Shown in pieces: positions 34,549 through 43,053 of a DNA stretch of 64,000 bases (within the stretch, counting starts at the first letter, position 1; the number at the start of each line of letters is the position of its first letter). The notes beneath the pieces are model-generated. The model made no database searches, was not told where the DNA came from, and was given only the letters and a program-made list of their open reading frames with translations. The translations under genes and the position numbers were made by a program. Source of the DNA: Rathayibacter sp. SW19 (GTDB lineage Bacteria; Actinomycetota; Actinomycetes; Actinomycetales; Microbacteriaceae); NCBI RefSeq assembly GCF_030866825.1, contig NZ_CP133020.1:2232001-2296000 (forward strand), given 5' to 3'.

Positions 34549-34647
34549 ATACCTAATTATTCGTCACGTCTACGGATTCGTCAATCGGTTATTGTCACGG
34601 ACGTGTCAAACTCCAGTAACGGTGTTCCTTCACGTTTGGATCAGCGA

Positions 34648-34675
34648 TTGAGCCGTAGAACGCACGGTATATACT
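34648..34675 (+). promoter_or_regulatory. promoter of cupin gene
   Basis: TTGAGC (34648-34653) and TATACT (34670-34675) are spaced by 16 bases, close to a vegetative promoter. The cupin start codon lies 37 bases further, after GAGGAG. Confidence 0.5.
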
Positions 34676-34712
34676 CACCTGCATCCGACCGAATCGCGAA
34701 CGAGGAGCTTAC

Positions 34713-35180
34713 ATGGGCACCACTTCATCACTTCCACTGGACTCAGCTACGAACGGTGTCACGAACCCGCTCAACGTCGACAAACTCGACACGTTCGAAC
34801 TCACCTCCTCGACCACTCCCGACGCCCAGTGGGTTGGTCAGTTCTTCGCTTACGGCGGGGCCGGGTCACAGGACTCTACGGTCATCTACTTCGCCATGCC
34901 CGAAGGCAAAAGACTCGGACGCCACACCGACACCGCTGAAGAGACTCAGTACATCATCCGCGGCTCCGGGGAGTTGCTTCTCGACGAGGGCGTCAAGCAG
35001 ATCCGGGCCGGGGATGTTTTCGTGATCAAGCAGGGCACACCGCACGACCTGCGCAACACCGGGACTGGGGATTTGTCCATCGTCGCCTTCTTCCCCGCCG
35101 CGCAGGTCGAACAACACTGGACTGAGGACATCTGGGAGCCCGGCAACCAGAAAGTGACCGGTACACCCAATCGCTCGTAG
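34713..35180 (+). CDS. cupin domain protein
   Basis: This 155-residue protein is a single cupin: GKRLGRHTDTAEETQYIIRGSGELLLDEG (motif 1, about residues 68-96) and KQGTPHDLRNTGTGDLSIVAFF (motif 2). Metal-binding His and Glu residues are retained, so it likely binds a metal, but ligand and reaction are unknown. The ATG has a GAGGAG ribosome binding site. It is not related in sequence to the other cupin at 27667. Confidence 0.83.
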   Translation: MGTTSSLPLDSATNGVTNPLNVDKLDTFELTSSTTPDAQWVGQFFAYGGAGSQDSTVIYFAMPEGKRLGRHTDTAEETQYIIRGSGELLLDEGVKQIRAGDVFVIKQGTPHDLRNTGTGDLSIVAFFPAAQVEQHWTEDIWEPGNQKVTGTPNRS

Positions 35181-35227
35181 CATCACCCGGATACCGGCGT
35201 CAGGCGATAACCACATGGGTGCAAGCG

Positions 35228-35968
35228 CTAGACGACACCTGCCGTGCCCAAGAGTGCGCCGATCGTGAACGTCGCGGCCAGCGCGAGCGCTCCGCCGATC
35301 ACGACGCGGGCCATCGCACGGCCGCGCGAACTGCCGCCGATGTAGGCCGCGATGTTGCCGGTTGCGGCCAGAGCGATCAGAACAACGACGAATGTGACGG
35401 GCACGCGCCAGCCATCGGGCGGCAACAGGATCGCCAGCATCGGGAGGATCGCACCGATAGTGAACGCGATCGCAGACGCGAACGCGGCATGCCACGGACT
35501 GGCGACGTCGTTTTGATCGATGTTCAACTCGATCGAAAGGTGAGCGGACAAAGCGTCGTGGTCCGTGAGTTCGCGGGCCACCTGCGTCGCCGTTTCTTCG
35601 GTCAGTCCCTTCTCGCGGTACATGCCGACGAGCTCGGCGAACTCTTCTTCCGGCGTCTCCGCCAGCTCGAGTCTTTCCTTCTCGATGAGGGCGCGCTCGC
35701 TGTCTCGCTGACTGCTGACCGACACGTATTCGCCGAGCGCCATCGAGACGGCGCCACCGACTAGTCCGGCCAACCCGGCAGTGAGGATGGCGGCCGTATT
35801 GTTCGTGGCGCCCGCCACGCCGACGACGATCGCGGCAACGGAGACGATGCCGTCGTTTGCCCCGAGAACGCCGGCACGCAGCCAATTCAGGCGCTGTGCG
35901 ATACCTTCTCGGTGTGGTTCATCCGGATGGGCTCCGATCGGGGCATCCTGGTCAATCGGCTCAGTCAT
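35228..35968 (-). CDS. VIT1/CCC1 family metal transporter
   Basis: This 246-residue membrane protein belongs to the vacuolar iron transporter family. NWLRAGVLGANDGIVSVAAIVVGVAGA (about residues 25-51), the EYVSVSSQRDSE motif and the cytoplasmic Glu-rich metal-binding helices (ERLELAETPEEEF) are present, with five hydrophobic segments. It probably moves Fe2+ or Mn2+ out of the cytosol. The ATG at 35968 has GGAGGG immediately upstream. A fragment of a second copy lies at 31085-31190. Confidence 0.9.
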   Translation of the reverse strand: MTEPIDQDAPIGAHPDEPHREGIAQRLNWLRAGVLGANDGIVSVAAIVVGVAGATNNTAAILTAGLAGLVGGAVSMALGEYVSVSSQRDSERALIEKERLELAETPEEEFAELVGMYREKGLTEETATQVARELTDHDALSAHLSIELNIDQNDVASPWHAAFASAIAFTIGAILPMLAILLPPDGWRVPVTFVVVLIALAATGNIAAYIGGSSRGRAMARVVIGGALALAATFTIGALLGTAGVV

Positions 35969-36019
35969 CCCTCCATCAAACACCCACGAAAGCAGGTGTG
36001 CCAGCAAGCTGAGGCTGTG

Positions 36020-36535
36020 CTAAAGACCGTGCTCATGACCATCCAGCAGGTGCTGCCAACCGTCTCCGACTGCGTGATCGAAAATCAGCGTTGTCTCGGT
36101 GTGCGCGACAGCTGGATGCCCCGTGAGATAGTCGAGCACGAAGTCGCGCAACTCGCTAGCGTTGTGCGCTGCGACGTGCAGCAGATAGTCGTCCGCTCCC
36201 CCGGTGTGGAACATCGAGAGCACGCCCGGCCAGCTCGGAGCGGCGTCACGGAACGCGATCACCTGGTCGCGTGAATGTTTGACCAAACGCACCGCGATCA
36301 GCGCCTGCAGCGATGCGCCCAGCGCCGCCAGATCGATATCGAGACGGTAACCCCTCAGGAAGCCGCGTTCTTGCAATCGGCGCAGTCTCATGGACACGGT
36401 CGACTCGGCGACACCGATCGAGGTCGCCAGCACCGATCCGGATGCGCGGGCGTTCTGTGACAGTGCGCGGATAAGTGCGCGGTCGATCCTATCCAACTGG
36501 GCGTTCTTCGATTCGACGATGTCCACGCCACTCAT
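36020..36535 (-). CDS. Lrp/AsnC-family transcriptional regulator
   Basis: This 171-residue protein has an Lrp-type N-terminal helix-turn-helix (LDRIDRALIRALSQNARASGSVLATSIGVAESTVSMRLRRL, about 14-54, in segments) and a C-terminal RAM ligand-binding domain (about 75-150). It is divergent from the PLP enzyme gene and probably responds to an amino acid to control it. Confidence 0.88.
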   Translation of the reverse strand: MSGVDIVESKNAQLDRIDRALIRALSQNARASGSVLATSIGVAESTVSMRLRRLQERGFLRGYRLDIDLAALGASLQALIAVRLVKHSRDQVIAFRDAAPSWPGVLSMFHTGGADDYLLHVAAHNASELRDFVLDYLTGHPAVAHTETTLIFDHAVGDGWQHLLDGHEHGL

Positions 36536-36539
36536 GATC

Positions 36540-36606
36540 GCAGAATATTGGGCAGAATACAGTTGCTTCGAGGATGCTTACGCTCAGCTTGCTTCTTCCA
36601 GAAGAA
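36540..36606. promoter_or_regulatory. candidate Lrp-type operators between lrp and PLP gene
   Basis: Two direct copies of GCAGAATA (36540-36547, 36552-36559) are twelve bases apart, and TTCTTCCAGAAGAA (36593-36606) is a perfect palindrome with the two middle bases CA. Their place between divergent genes fits binding sites for the Lrp-type protein. The role is inferred. Confidence 0.45.
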
Positions 36607-36623
36607 ACTGCTTGTCTCGGGGT

Positions 36624-37877
36624 ATGACATCGACGTCTTCCCTTCATCTCAGCCCGCTCGAAAACGACGCGGTATCCCTCGAACCGCAGCGCGTGCATTT
36701 CGAAACACGCGCTGTCCACGCAGGCATGGACGGCCTGCGCGAGGCGGGCTCGCATGTCCCCGTCATCGATCTGTCTACGACCAACCCCCTGCCCGGTGTC
36801 GATGCCGGAGGCGACTCATATGAGAACCTGGCGAACGGTGGCACGCTGCACGCCGGTGATTCCGCCGTGTACCAGCGATTGTGGCAGCCCGGCGTCGCCC
36901 GATTCGAAGACGCTCTCGCCGACCTCGAAGGAACGGATGCCGCTGTCGCGTTTTCCAGTGGAATGGCAGCGCTGAGCGCGTGCTTGATTTCGATCGTTAC
37001 GGCAGGCACTCCGCACGTCGTGGCGGTGCGCCCGCTCTACGGCGGCACCGACCACGTGCTCGACAACGGCCTTCTCGGCACGACCGTCACCTGGGCGAGC
37101 GTCGACGGAGCGTTCGACGGGATTGCACAGGCGATCCGACCGGACACAGGCTTGGTTGTCATCGAGACGCCGGCGAACCCGACGCTCGAACTCGTCGACA
37201 TTGCGGCTGCCGTCGCGGCAGCGGGCGACGTTCCCGTACTCGTGGACAACACGTTCGCCTCCCCCGTGCTCCAGCGGCCAGCAGAACACGGCGCGACGCT
37301 TGTACTGCACAGTGCGACCAAGTATCTCGGCGGCCACGGCGACGTGATGGGTGGCGTCGTCGCGACGACTGACGCGTGGGCGACACGATTGCGTCACGTG
37401 CGCGCACTGACCGGTGGGCTGTTGCATCCGTTCGCCGCTTATCTGCTGCACCGGGGTCTGCGCACGCTGCCGATCCGAGTACGCGCACAGCAGGAGACGG
37501 CAGGTGAACTAGCCCGTCGCTTGCTTGGCCATCCAGCGATTGATCGGGTGCTGTACCCGGGTCTGCCCGGTCAGGACCCGCTCGGGCTGATCGGCCGACA
37601 GGCCGAGGGCGCGGGCTCCCTCATCTCGATCGAGCTGGCCGGCGGGTACGACGCCGCTGTGCGCTTCACAGAAGCATGCACGCTGGTCAGCCACGCCGTC
37701 TCGCTCGGCGGTGTGGATTCGCTGGTGCAGCATCCGGCATCGCTGACACATCGCCCGGTCGAGGCGAGTGCGAAGCCGCATCCTGGAGTCGTGCGGCTGT
37801 CGATCGGCCTTGAGCACGTCGACGACCTCGCCGCCGACCTGATGGCCGCGCTGGATGCGGCCGGTGCGCCCAACTGA
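36624..37877 (+). CDS. trans-sulfuration-type PLP enzyme (Cys/Met metabolism family)
   Basis: This 417-residue protein belongs to the cystathionine gamma-synthase/methionine gamma-lyase family. The PLP lysine is in LHSATKYLGGHGDVMGG and the N-terminal FETRAVHAG is typical. The usual Y-SR-x-NPT motif is replaced by YQRLWQPGVARFEDALADLEG, which marks an unusual subgroup, so lyase, synthase or aminotransferase-like action cannot be decided. The start at ATG 36624 is before the conserved region, which begins some 25 residues later. Divergent Lrp regulator suggests amino-acid control. Confidence 0.85.
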   Translation: MTSTSSLHLSPLENDAVSLEPQRVHFETRAVHAGMDGLREAGSHVPVIDLSTTNPLPGVDAGGDSYENLANGGTLHAGDSAVYQRLWQPGVARFEDALADLEGTDAAVAFSSGMAALSACLISIVTAGTPHVVAVRPLYGGTDHVLDNGLLGTTVTWASVDGAFDGIAQAIRPDTGLVVIETPANPTLELVDIAAAVAAAGDVPVLVDNTFASPVLQRPAEHGATLVLHSATKYLGGHGDVMGGVVATTDAWATRLRHVRALTGGLLHPFAAYLLHRGLRTLPIRVRAQQETAGELARRLLGHPAIDRVLYPGLPGQDPLGLIGRQAEGAGSLISIELAGGYDAAVRFTEACTLVSHAVSLGGVDSLVQHPASLTHRPVEASAKPHPGVVRLSIGLEHVDDLAADLMAALDAAGAPN

Positions 37878-37880
37878 GTT

Positions 37881-39764
37881 CTAGTGCTGGCCCATGCGCT
37901 TGCGCAGCAGGTCGATGCGCGACTGCAGTTGTGTGACGCTCGCCTGCGCTACGGCCGGCCCGCCGCAGACCCGCCGCAGTTCAGCATGCACGAGTCCGTG
38001 CGGCTCTCCTGAGCTTTTTGCGTAAAGCCCGACCAGGCTGTTGAGCAGGCTGCGCTGTTCTTTGAGCGTTCGATAGAGCGGCGCAGGCGGATGCGCGGCC
38101 CCTTCCGGCGCACTCCCCTGCGGTCTCGATGCCGCACGCCGTGACTGGCGGGCCTGACGCTGCTGCAGTAGCTCGTGCACCTGCTCGGGCTCCAGAATGC
38201 CGGGGATGCCGATGAAGTCGAGCTCCTCGTCGCTACCGGGCTCGGCATACCCGCCGAATTCGTCGCCGTTGAAGAGCGCCCGGTCGAAGTTCGCCTGTGA
38301 CCCGAGGGCCTCGAATGCGAACTCTGACTGCAGCGCTTCGGATGCCCGCTCGTCACGGTTGGCCTCGGCCATCATCGCGTCTTCGGGGTTGTACAGACCG
38401 TCCTGGTCGGTGGACACCCGATCGAGCGCGTGATCGCGTTCCAGCTCGAGTTGCGCTGCCAGTGCCATCAGACTCGGCACGTTCGGCAGAAAAACGGATG
38501 CTGTCTCGCCGCGCCTGCGCGCTCGCACGAATCGTCCGACCGCCTGGGCGAAGTACAGCGGCGTTGACGCGCTCGTCGCGTACACACCGACAGCCAGTCG
38601 CGGCACATCAACACCCTCGGAAACCATCCGCACGGCCACCATCCACCTGCTTGTGCCCCGCGCGAACGATCCGATCCGGTCGCTGGCCTCCTTCTCGTCG
38701 GAGAGCACGACCGTGACCCTCTCGCCGCTGATCTCCTGCAGGATGTCCGCGTACGCGCGTGCCGCAAAGTGGTCGGTTGCGATGACCAGGCCGCCGGCAT
38801 CCGGAATCGACTGGCGCACCTCGCTCAGCCGCCGATTCGCCGCCTGGAGTACAGCCGGGATCCACTCGCCCTTCGGATCCAGCGCCGTGCGCCAGGCTTG
38901 AGCAGTGATGTCCTTCGTGTTGCCCTCGCCGAGGCGGGCCTCCATCTCGTCACCGGTCTTTGTGCGCCAGCGCATGTGCCCGGCGTAGACCATGAAGATC
39001 ACCGGTCGCACCACACCATCGCTCAGCGCACGACCGTAACCGTAGCTGTAGTCGGTCTGCGAGGTGCGGATGCCCTGCTCGTCCTGCAGGTAGGTCACGA
39101 ACGGGATCGGAGCGGTGTCGGAGCGGAATGGCGTGCCGGTCAGCGACAAGCGCCGGGTTGCCGGCTCGAACGCATCGCGGATGGCGTCGCCCCAGCTGAG
39201 CGCATCTCCCCCGTGATGCACCTCATCGAGGATCACCAGCGTGCGAAAGGTCTCGGTCAGCTCGCGGTGCAGACTCGCCCGAGTGGCCACCTGAGCGTAT
39301 GTGACTGCGATGCCTTTGAAGTGGCGACCGTAGCGCTTGTCCCTGTTCTTGAACGCCGGATCCAAGCGGATGCCGACCCGCTCGGCGGCATCCGCCCACT
39401 GCCGCTTGAGGTGTTCGGTCGGTGCGACGACGATGACGCGTTCGATCACCCGGCGCGCGATCAGCTCTCGCGCCAAGCGCAACGCGAACGTCGTCTTACC
39501 CGCTCCGGGCGTAGCGGCCGCGAGAAAGTCTCGCGGTTCGTGCAGGAAGTAGGCGTCGAGTGCTTCGGCCTGCCAGGCGCGCAACTTGCTGGCCGTACCC
39601 CACGCCGCACGTTCCGGGAACGATGGAGACAGGTGCTCTGCGGCGAACGAGCCGACCATCGGCGTGGCGGGTGTCGTACCGCTCATCGGGATTCGGTCGC
39701 TGGAAACGGGTAGGCCGAACGACTCGTCGGGAACGGATGCTGCGGTACTCACTTGGAACCACAT
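37881..39764 (-). CDS. DEAD/DEAH box (SSL2-like) helicase
   Basis: This 627-residue superfamily II helicase has Walker A ATPGAGKT, the DEVHH box (LVILDEVHHGGD), SLTGTPFRSD (motif III) and the motif VI AQAVGRFVRARR. The C-terminal part is helical, with a basic QRQARQSRRAASRPQ stretch. A role in DNA repair or phage restriction is possible but not shown. The start at 39764 is one of several in-frame choices (39752, 39686 also possible); frames upstream run into repeats. Confidence 0.84.
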   Translation of the reverse strand: MWFQVSTAASVPDESFGLPVSSDRIPMSGTTPATPMVGSFAAEHLSPSFPERAAWGTASKLRAWQAEALDAYFLHEPRDFLAAATPGAGKTTFALRLARELIARRVIERVIVVAPTEHLKRQWADAAERVGIRLDPAFKNRDKRYGRHFKGIAVTYAQVATRASLHRELTETFRTLVILDEVHHGGDALSWGDAIRDAFEPATRRLSLTGTPFRSDTAPIPFVTYLQDEQGIRTSQTDYSYGYGRALSDGVVRPVIFMVYAGHMRWRTKTGDEMEARLGEGNTKDITAQAWRTALDPKGEWIPAVLQAANRRLSEVRQSIPDAGGLVIATDHFAARAYADILQEISGERVTVVLSDEKEASDRIGSFARGTSRWMVAVRMVSEGVDVPRLAVGVYATSASTPLYFAQAVGRFVRARRRGETASVFLPNVPSLMALAAQLELERDHALDRVSTDQDGLYNPEDAMMAEANRDERASEALQSEFAFEALGSQANFDRALFNGDEFGGYAEPGSDEELDFIGIPGILEPEQVHELLQQRQARQSRRAASRPQGSAPEGAAHPPAPLYRTLKEQRSLLNSLVGLYAKSSGEPHGLVHAELRRVCGGPAVAQASVTQLQSRIDLLRKRMGQH

Positions 39765-39786
39765 TACCGGCGCACGTCGACAGGGT

Positions 39787-39864
39787 GCAGTCCCGGTGGT
39801 CGAGTAACGCATGAGCGCAGCGAGGGAGCAGTCCCGGTGGTCGAGTAACGCATGAGCGCAGCGA
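39787..39864. repeat. direct repeat of 37 bp, two copies, 41-bp period
   Basis: Positions 39787-39823 and 39828-39864 are identical, both running from GCAGTCCCGGTGGTCGAGTA to GCGCAGCGA. The core GGTGGTCGAGTA ... GCGCAGCGA also appears in inverted form in the next 140 bases. It forms part of the intergenic block between the helicase and SGNH genes. Confidence 0.92.
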
Positions 39865-39907
39865 ATACGTGTATCGAGACCTGACTGTGTCGTGCGGATG
39901 GGCCCTT

Positions 39908-40002
39908 GGTCTCGATACGCCGGCTCGCTGCGCTCGCTGGCTACTCGACCAGCGGGGTGGTACGCCGGCTCGCTGCGCTCGCGGACTACTCGTCCAGCGG
40001 GA
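39908..40002. repeat. inverted copies of the same repeat family
   Basis: Two further copies, about 39908-39957 and 39959-40002, share TACGCCGGCTCGCTGCGCTC and end in CCAGCGGG. They are inverted relative to the copies at 39787-39864, so the whole interval can fold into long hairpins. The layout resembles REP-like palindromic elements seen between genes in actinobacteria. Confidence 0.85.
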
Positions 40003-40012
40003 GGAGGCACTC

Positions 40013-40813
40013 GTGCAGAATAGAGCAATGACCGCAGAGCATCCCTGGTCCCGGTACGTTGCCATCGGCGATTCGTTCACGGAGGGCATCGGAGACCCTG
40101 AACCGGGCAGCCCCGGTGGCTATCGCGGCTGGGCCGACCGCGTTGCCGAGGTACTCAGTCAGAAGACGGATGATTTCGCGTACGCGAATCTCGCGGTGCG
40201 CGGCAAGCTGATCCAGCAGATTGTCGACGAGCAAATCGATCCGGCATTGCGCTTGCGGCCCGACCTCATCACGATCTCGGCCGGCGGCAACGACGTGATC
40301 CGGCCGGGAACCGACCCCGATCTGATCGCGGCGAAGTTCGACACCGCGGTTTCGCGACTGGCGGTCGACGGCGCGACGATCGTCGTGTTCACGGGAGTCG
40401 ATGTGGGATTCTCTTCGGTGTTCCGTGGCATCCGCGGCAAAGTCGCGATCTACAACGAGAACATCCGTGCGATCGCGAAACGCTACGACTGCATCGTCGC
40501 CGATCAGTGGTCACTGACCGAGATCCAGGATCAGCGGATGTGGTCGCCCGACCGGTTGCACTTGGCGCCACTCGGCCATCACACGGTTGCGCGCATGGTG
40601 CTGTCCGCACTGAACGTGGAAAATGACTTGCAAGCGCTCGAGCCGGAGCCGCTGCCGCCGCAAACCTGGCGAGGAGCGCGAGCGGAAGACCTGACCTGGG
40701 CGCGCGAGTATTTGGTGCCGTGGGTGCTGCGGCGAATCCGTCATCAGTCCTCCGGCGACAACGTGGCTGCCAAGCGGCCAGAGGCTGTGCCGTTTGCGCA
40801 GCGCCGCGGGTAG
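40013..40813 (+). CDS. SGNH/GDSL hydrolase
   Basis: This 266-residue enzyme belongs to the SGNH hydrolase family. Block I GDSFTEGIGDPEPGS (Ser), block III ISAGGNDV (Asn), and block V DRLHLAPLGH (Asp/His) are all present. It probably cleaves an ester; the substrate is unknown and no signal peptide is seen. The GTG at 40013 has GGAGGAGG five bases upstream; an ATG at 40028 is the alternative and would begin the conserved part directly. Confidence 0.88.
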   Translation: MQNRAMTAEHPWSRYVAIGDSFTEGIGDPEPGSPGGYRGWADRVAEVLSQKTDDFAYANLAVRGKLIQQIVDEQIDPALRLRPDLITISAGGNDVIRPGTDPDLIAAKFDTAVSRLAVDGATIVVFTGVDVGFSSVFRGIRGKVAIYNENIRAIAKRYDCIVADQWSLTEIQDQRMWSPDRLHLAPLGHHTVARMVLSALNVENDLQALEPEPLPPQTWRGARAEDLTWAREYLVPWVLRRIRHQSSGDNVAAKRPEAVPFAQRRG

Positions 40814-40831
40814 CGGCCACACATCGCCGGC

Positions 40832-42109
40832 TCAGCCGAGCAGCGCGAACGGATGGGTGAAACGCCACCAGAATCCGGGACCGGGAACCGCGTGTTTGAG
40901 TGTCAACGGCTTTGTGACGGTTGTCTTGCCGACCGTAAAGGTTGCGGTCCCGACCGTGTCTCCTGCTGCGGCAACCGTCACCGGGCGTGCCGTCGTACTA
41001 ACCGTGATCGGAGTGTCAGACCAGACCAGCGTCGATGAGGGTGTCGGCGACACGACGGTGGCTTTCGCGCCCCACGGTGTCGTGTAACTGCCGAAGGTCA
41101 TTCCTGCCCCGGTCAGCGGCACGGAATGGAAACCGTCCTTCGCGCTGGCCAGCAGCGGCGGCACCGTGCTCCACAGTGCGCCGTACGACTGCTCGTTCAG
41201 AACGACGCCGACCAAGGTCATCGTCTTGCCGCCGACCTCAGCCTGCGCGGAGAACATCAGACAGTGGCCGGCCTCATCGGTGAAGCCGGTCTTGATCCCG
41301 TCGATGCCGTCTTTGCCGAGCAGCGCGTTTCCATTGTCTTGCGTGCCTGCTCCGGGCAATGTGACCGTCTGCGTTTTCACGATGGTCGACAGCACCGGAT
41401 TGGCAAGCACGAGTTTGCCGATTCCGACCAGATCGGATGCTGTGCTCACCGTTCCTGGATCAAGCCCTGACGGGTCTGTCAGGTGCGTGCCGTTGAAACC
41501 GTGCGCTTTCAACCAACTGTTCGCCGTGGTAAGAAATCCGGCGACGCTACCGTGCGACCAAATGGCCAGCGAGATCGCATAGTTGTTTGCGCTCGGCAAC
41601 AGCATTGCCTCAAGCGCCTGCTTCTCGGTCAGCTGTTCACCGGCGACGACAGGGGCCCACGATCCGCCCTCGGCGATCACCTGATTGAAGATCTGAACAT
41701 CTGCGCTCGTGAACGTGATGGTCGGTCCTTCGGATCCGGCTGGGATCGGCTTGGCGTCGAGCACGACCAGCGCGGTGATTGTCTTGGTCATGCTGGCGAT
41801 CGGCACGCTCGCCGTCGATCCGTTCTGCGCGAGCAGGCCGTCGTAACCGACTGCGCTGATGGCCGCGCTTCCGACGGCGGGCCAGGCGGGCTTCGCGGCG
41901 GACGATGCGATGGTGTGGGTCGGGTGCAGTGTGGCCGCGGAGGCTGGAAGCGGCGCGAGCATGACCCCCAGGCTGTAGGCGGCACTGAGCAGCAGCACAC
42001 CGAGTACACCGAAGACGACGATCCGGCGGCGGCGATAGACGGAGCGTCGGTCGGGCGGAGTCTGCACCTGCACATGATATTCACTGTGCTGATGCGAAGT
42101 CTGAGTCAT
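40832..42109 (-). CDS. D-alanyl-D-alanine carboxypeptidase-like protein
   Basis: This 425-residue protein resembles low-molecular-weight penicillin-binding carboxypeptidases (S11). The motifs SMTK (SxxK), SANNYA (SxN) and KTGFTD (KTG) are in the right order, about residues 106, 173 and 272. One N-terminal membrane helix (about 29-56) puts the domain outside the cell. It trims peptidoglycan stem peptides. The start overlaps the stop of the upstream methyltransferase gene by four bases (ATGA). Confidence 0.9.
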   Translation of the reverse strand: MTQTSHQHSEYHVQVQTPPDRRSVYRRRRIVVFGVLGVLLLSAAYSLGVMLAPLPASAATLHPTHTIASSAAKPAWPAVGSAAISAVGYDGLLAQNGSTASVPIASMTKTITALVVLDAKPIPAGSEGPTITFTSADVQIFNQVIAEGGSWAPVVAGEQLTEKQALEAMLLPSANNYAISLAIWSHGSVAGFLTTANSWLKAHGFNGTHLTDPSGLDPGTVSTASDLVGIGKLVLANPVLSTIVKTQTVTLPGAGTQDNGNALLGKDGIDGIKTGFTDEAGHCLMFSAQAEVGGKTMTLVGVVLNEQSYGALWSTVPPLLASAKDGFHSVPLTGAGMTFGSYTTPWGAKATVVSPTPSSTLVWSDTPITVSTTARPVTVAAAGDTVGTATFTVGKTTVTKPLTLKHAVPGPGFWWRFTHPFALLG

Positions 42110-42915
42110 ACGTGGACGCGCAACGCATACAGCGCGACCGCGCTTGCGGATGCGACATTCAGCGAGTCGACACCGTGCAGCATCGGAATGGTGACGACCG
42201 TGTCCGCCGCGGTAATCGCCCGCCGGCTGAGGCCGTCACCTTCTGTGCCGAGCACGAGCGCCACCTTCTCCGGCGGGTCCGCCGCAAACGAGTCAAGCGA
42301 CACGGCGTCATCGGCGAGTGCGAGCGCCGCGATGTGAAAGCCTGCGTCATGCAGAATGCCGGCCGCCTCGCGCCACTCGGGAAGCCGCGTCCAGGGCACT
42401 TGCAACACCGTGCCCATGCTGACGCGAACGCTTCGGCGATAGAGCGGGTCGGCGCAGCGCTGGGTGACGAGCACAGCATCCGCCCCGATGCCGGCTACGG
42501 CGCGGAAGATCGCGCCGACGTTCGTGTGGTCCACGACATCCTCGATGACCACGATGCGTCGGGCCCCCTCGATCGCTTCGGGAACGCTCGGCAACGGCGG
42601 CCGGTGCATTGCGGCGAGCGCGCCCCGGTGCAGGTTGAATCCGGTCAACGTCTCGAGAAGCGCGGACTCCCCCACGTAGACCGGAACATCATCGTAGGCG
42701 CCGAGGAGTGGCACGATATCGCCCAGCCAGCGTTCGAGAAGGAGAACGGAGCGCGGCCGATGCCCGGCGGCAAGGGCTCGCATGATGACCTTGGTCGATT
42801 CCGCAATGTACAGTCCGCCGACCGGTTCACTGATACGGCGCAGTGCAACGTCGGTGAGGCGCGAATAGTCCGCGAGCCCCGGCTCATCGAGGCTCTCGAT
42901 CCGGATGATGCGCAC
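42106..42915 (-). CDS. SPOUT (TrmH-family) RNA methyltransferase
   Basis: This 269-residue protein has the C-terminal SPOUT knot motifs VLVTQRCADPLYRRSV, LVLGTEGDGLSRRAI and IPMLHGVDSLNVASASAVALY, and an N-terminal substrate-binding domain. It 2'-O-methylates tRNA or rRNA; the target cannot be told. The GTG at 42915 has GAAGGGAA upstream. It is translationally coupled to the carboxypeptidase gene. Confidence 0.9.
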   Translation of the reverse strand: MRIIRIESLDEPGLADYSRLTDVALRRISEPVGGLYIAESTKVIMRALAAGHRPRSVLLLERWLGDIVPLLGAYDDVPVYVGESALLETLTGFNLHRGALAAMHRPPLPSVPEAIEGARRIVVIEDVVDHTNVGAIFRAVAGIGADAVLVTQRCADPLYRRSVRVSMGTVLQVPWTRLPEWREAAGILHDAGFHIAALALADDAVSLDSFAADPPEKVALVLGTEGDGLSRRAITAADTVVTIPMLHGVDSLNVASASAVALYALRVHV

Positions 42916-43053
42916 GCGCTTCCCTTCAGTTCTTGCAGTCCGCCCGGGCGGGTGCGTTCCTAGACTGCCAGGGTTCGGAAACAAATCGGAAAACTGGGGC
43001 GTTTACACTCACGAACACGCGGGCGGTTTCCACGCCGCGGAAAGTGATGCAGC

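Noticed and set aside
36536..36623. SAM or other riboswitch before the PLP enzyme gene
   Set aside because: The leader is under 90 bases and shows no riboswitch core; the repeats fit protein binding better.
39787..40002. CRISPR array
   Set aside because: Only two direct copies with a 4-base gap and two inverted ones; there are no unique spacers and no cas genes in the window.
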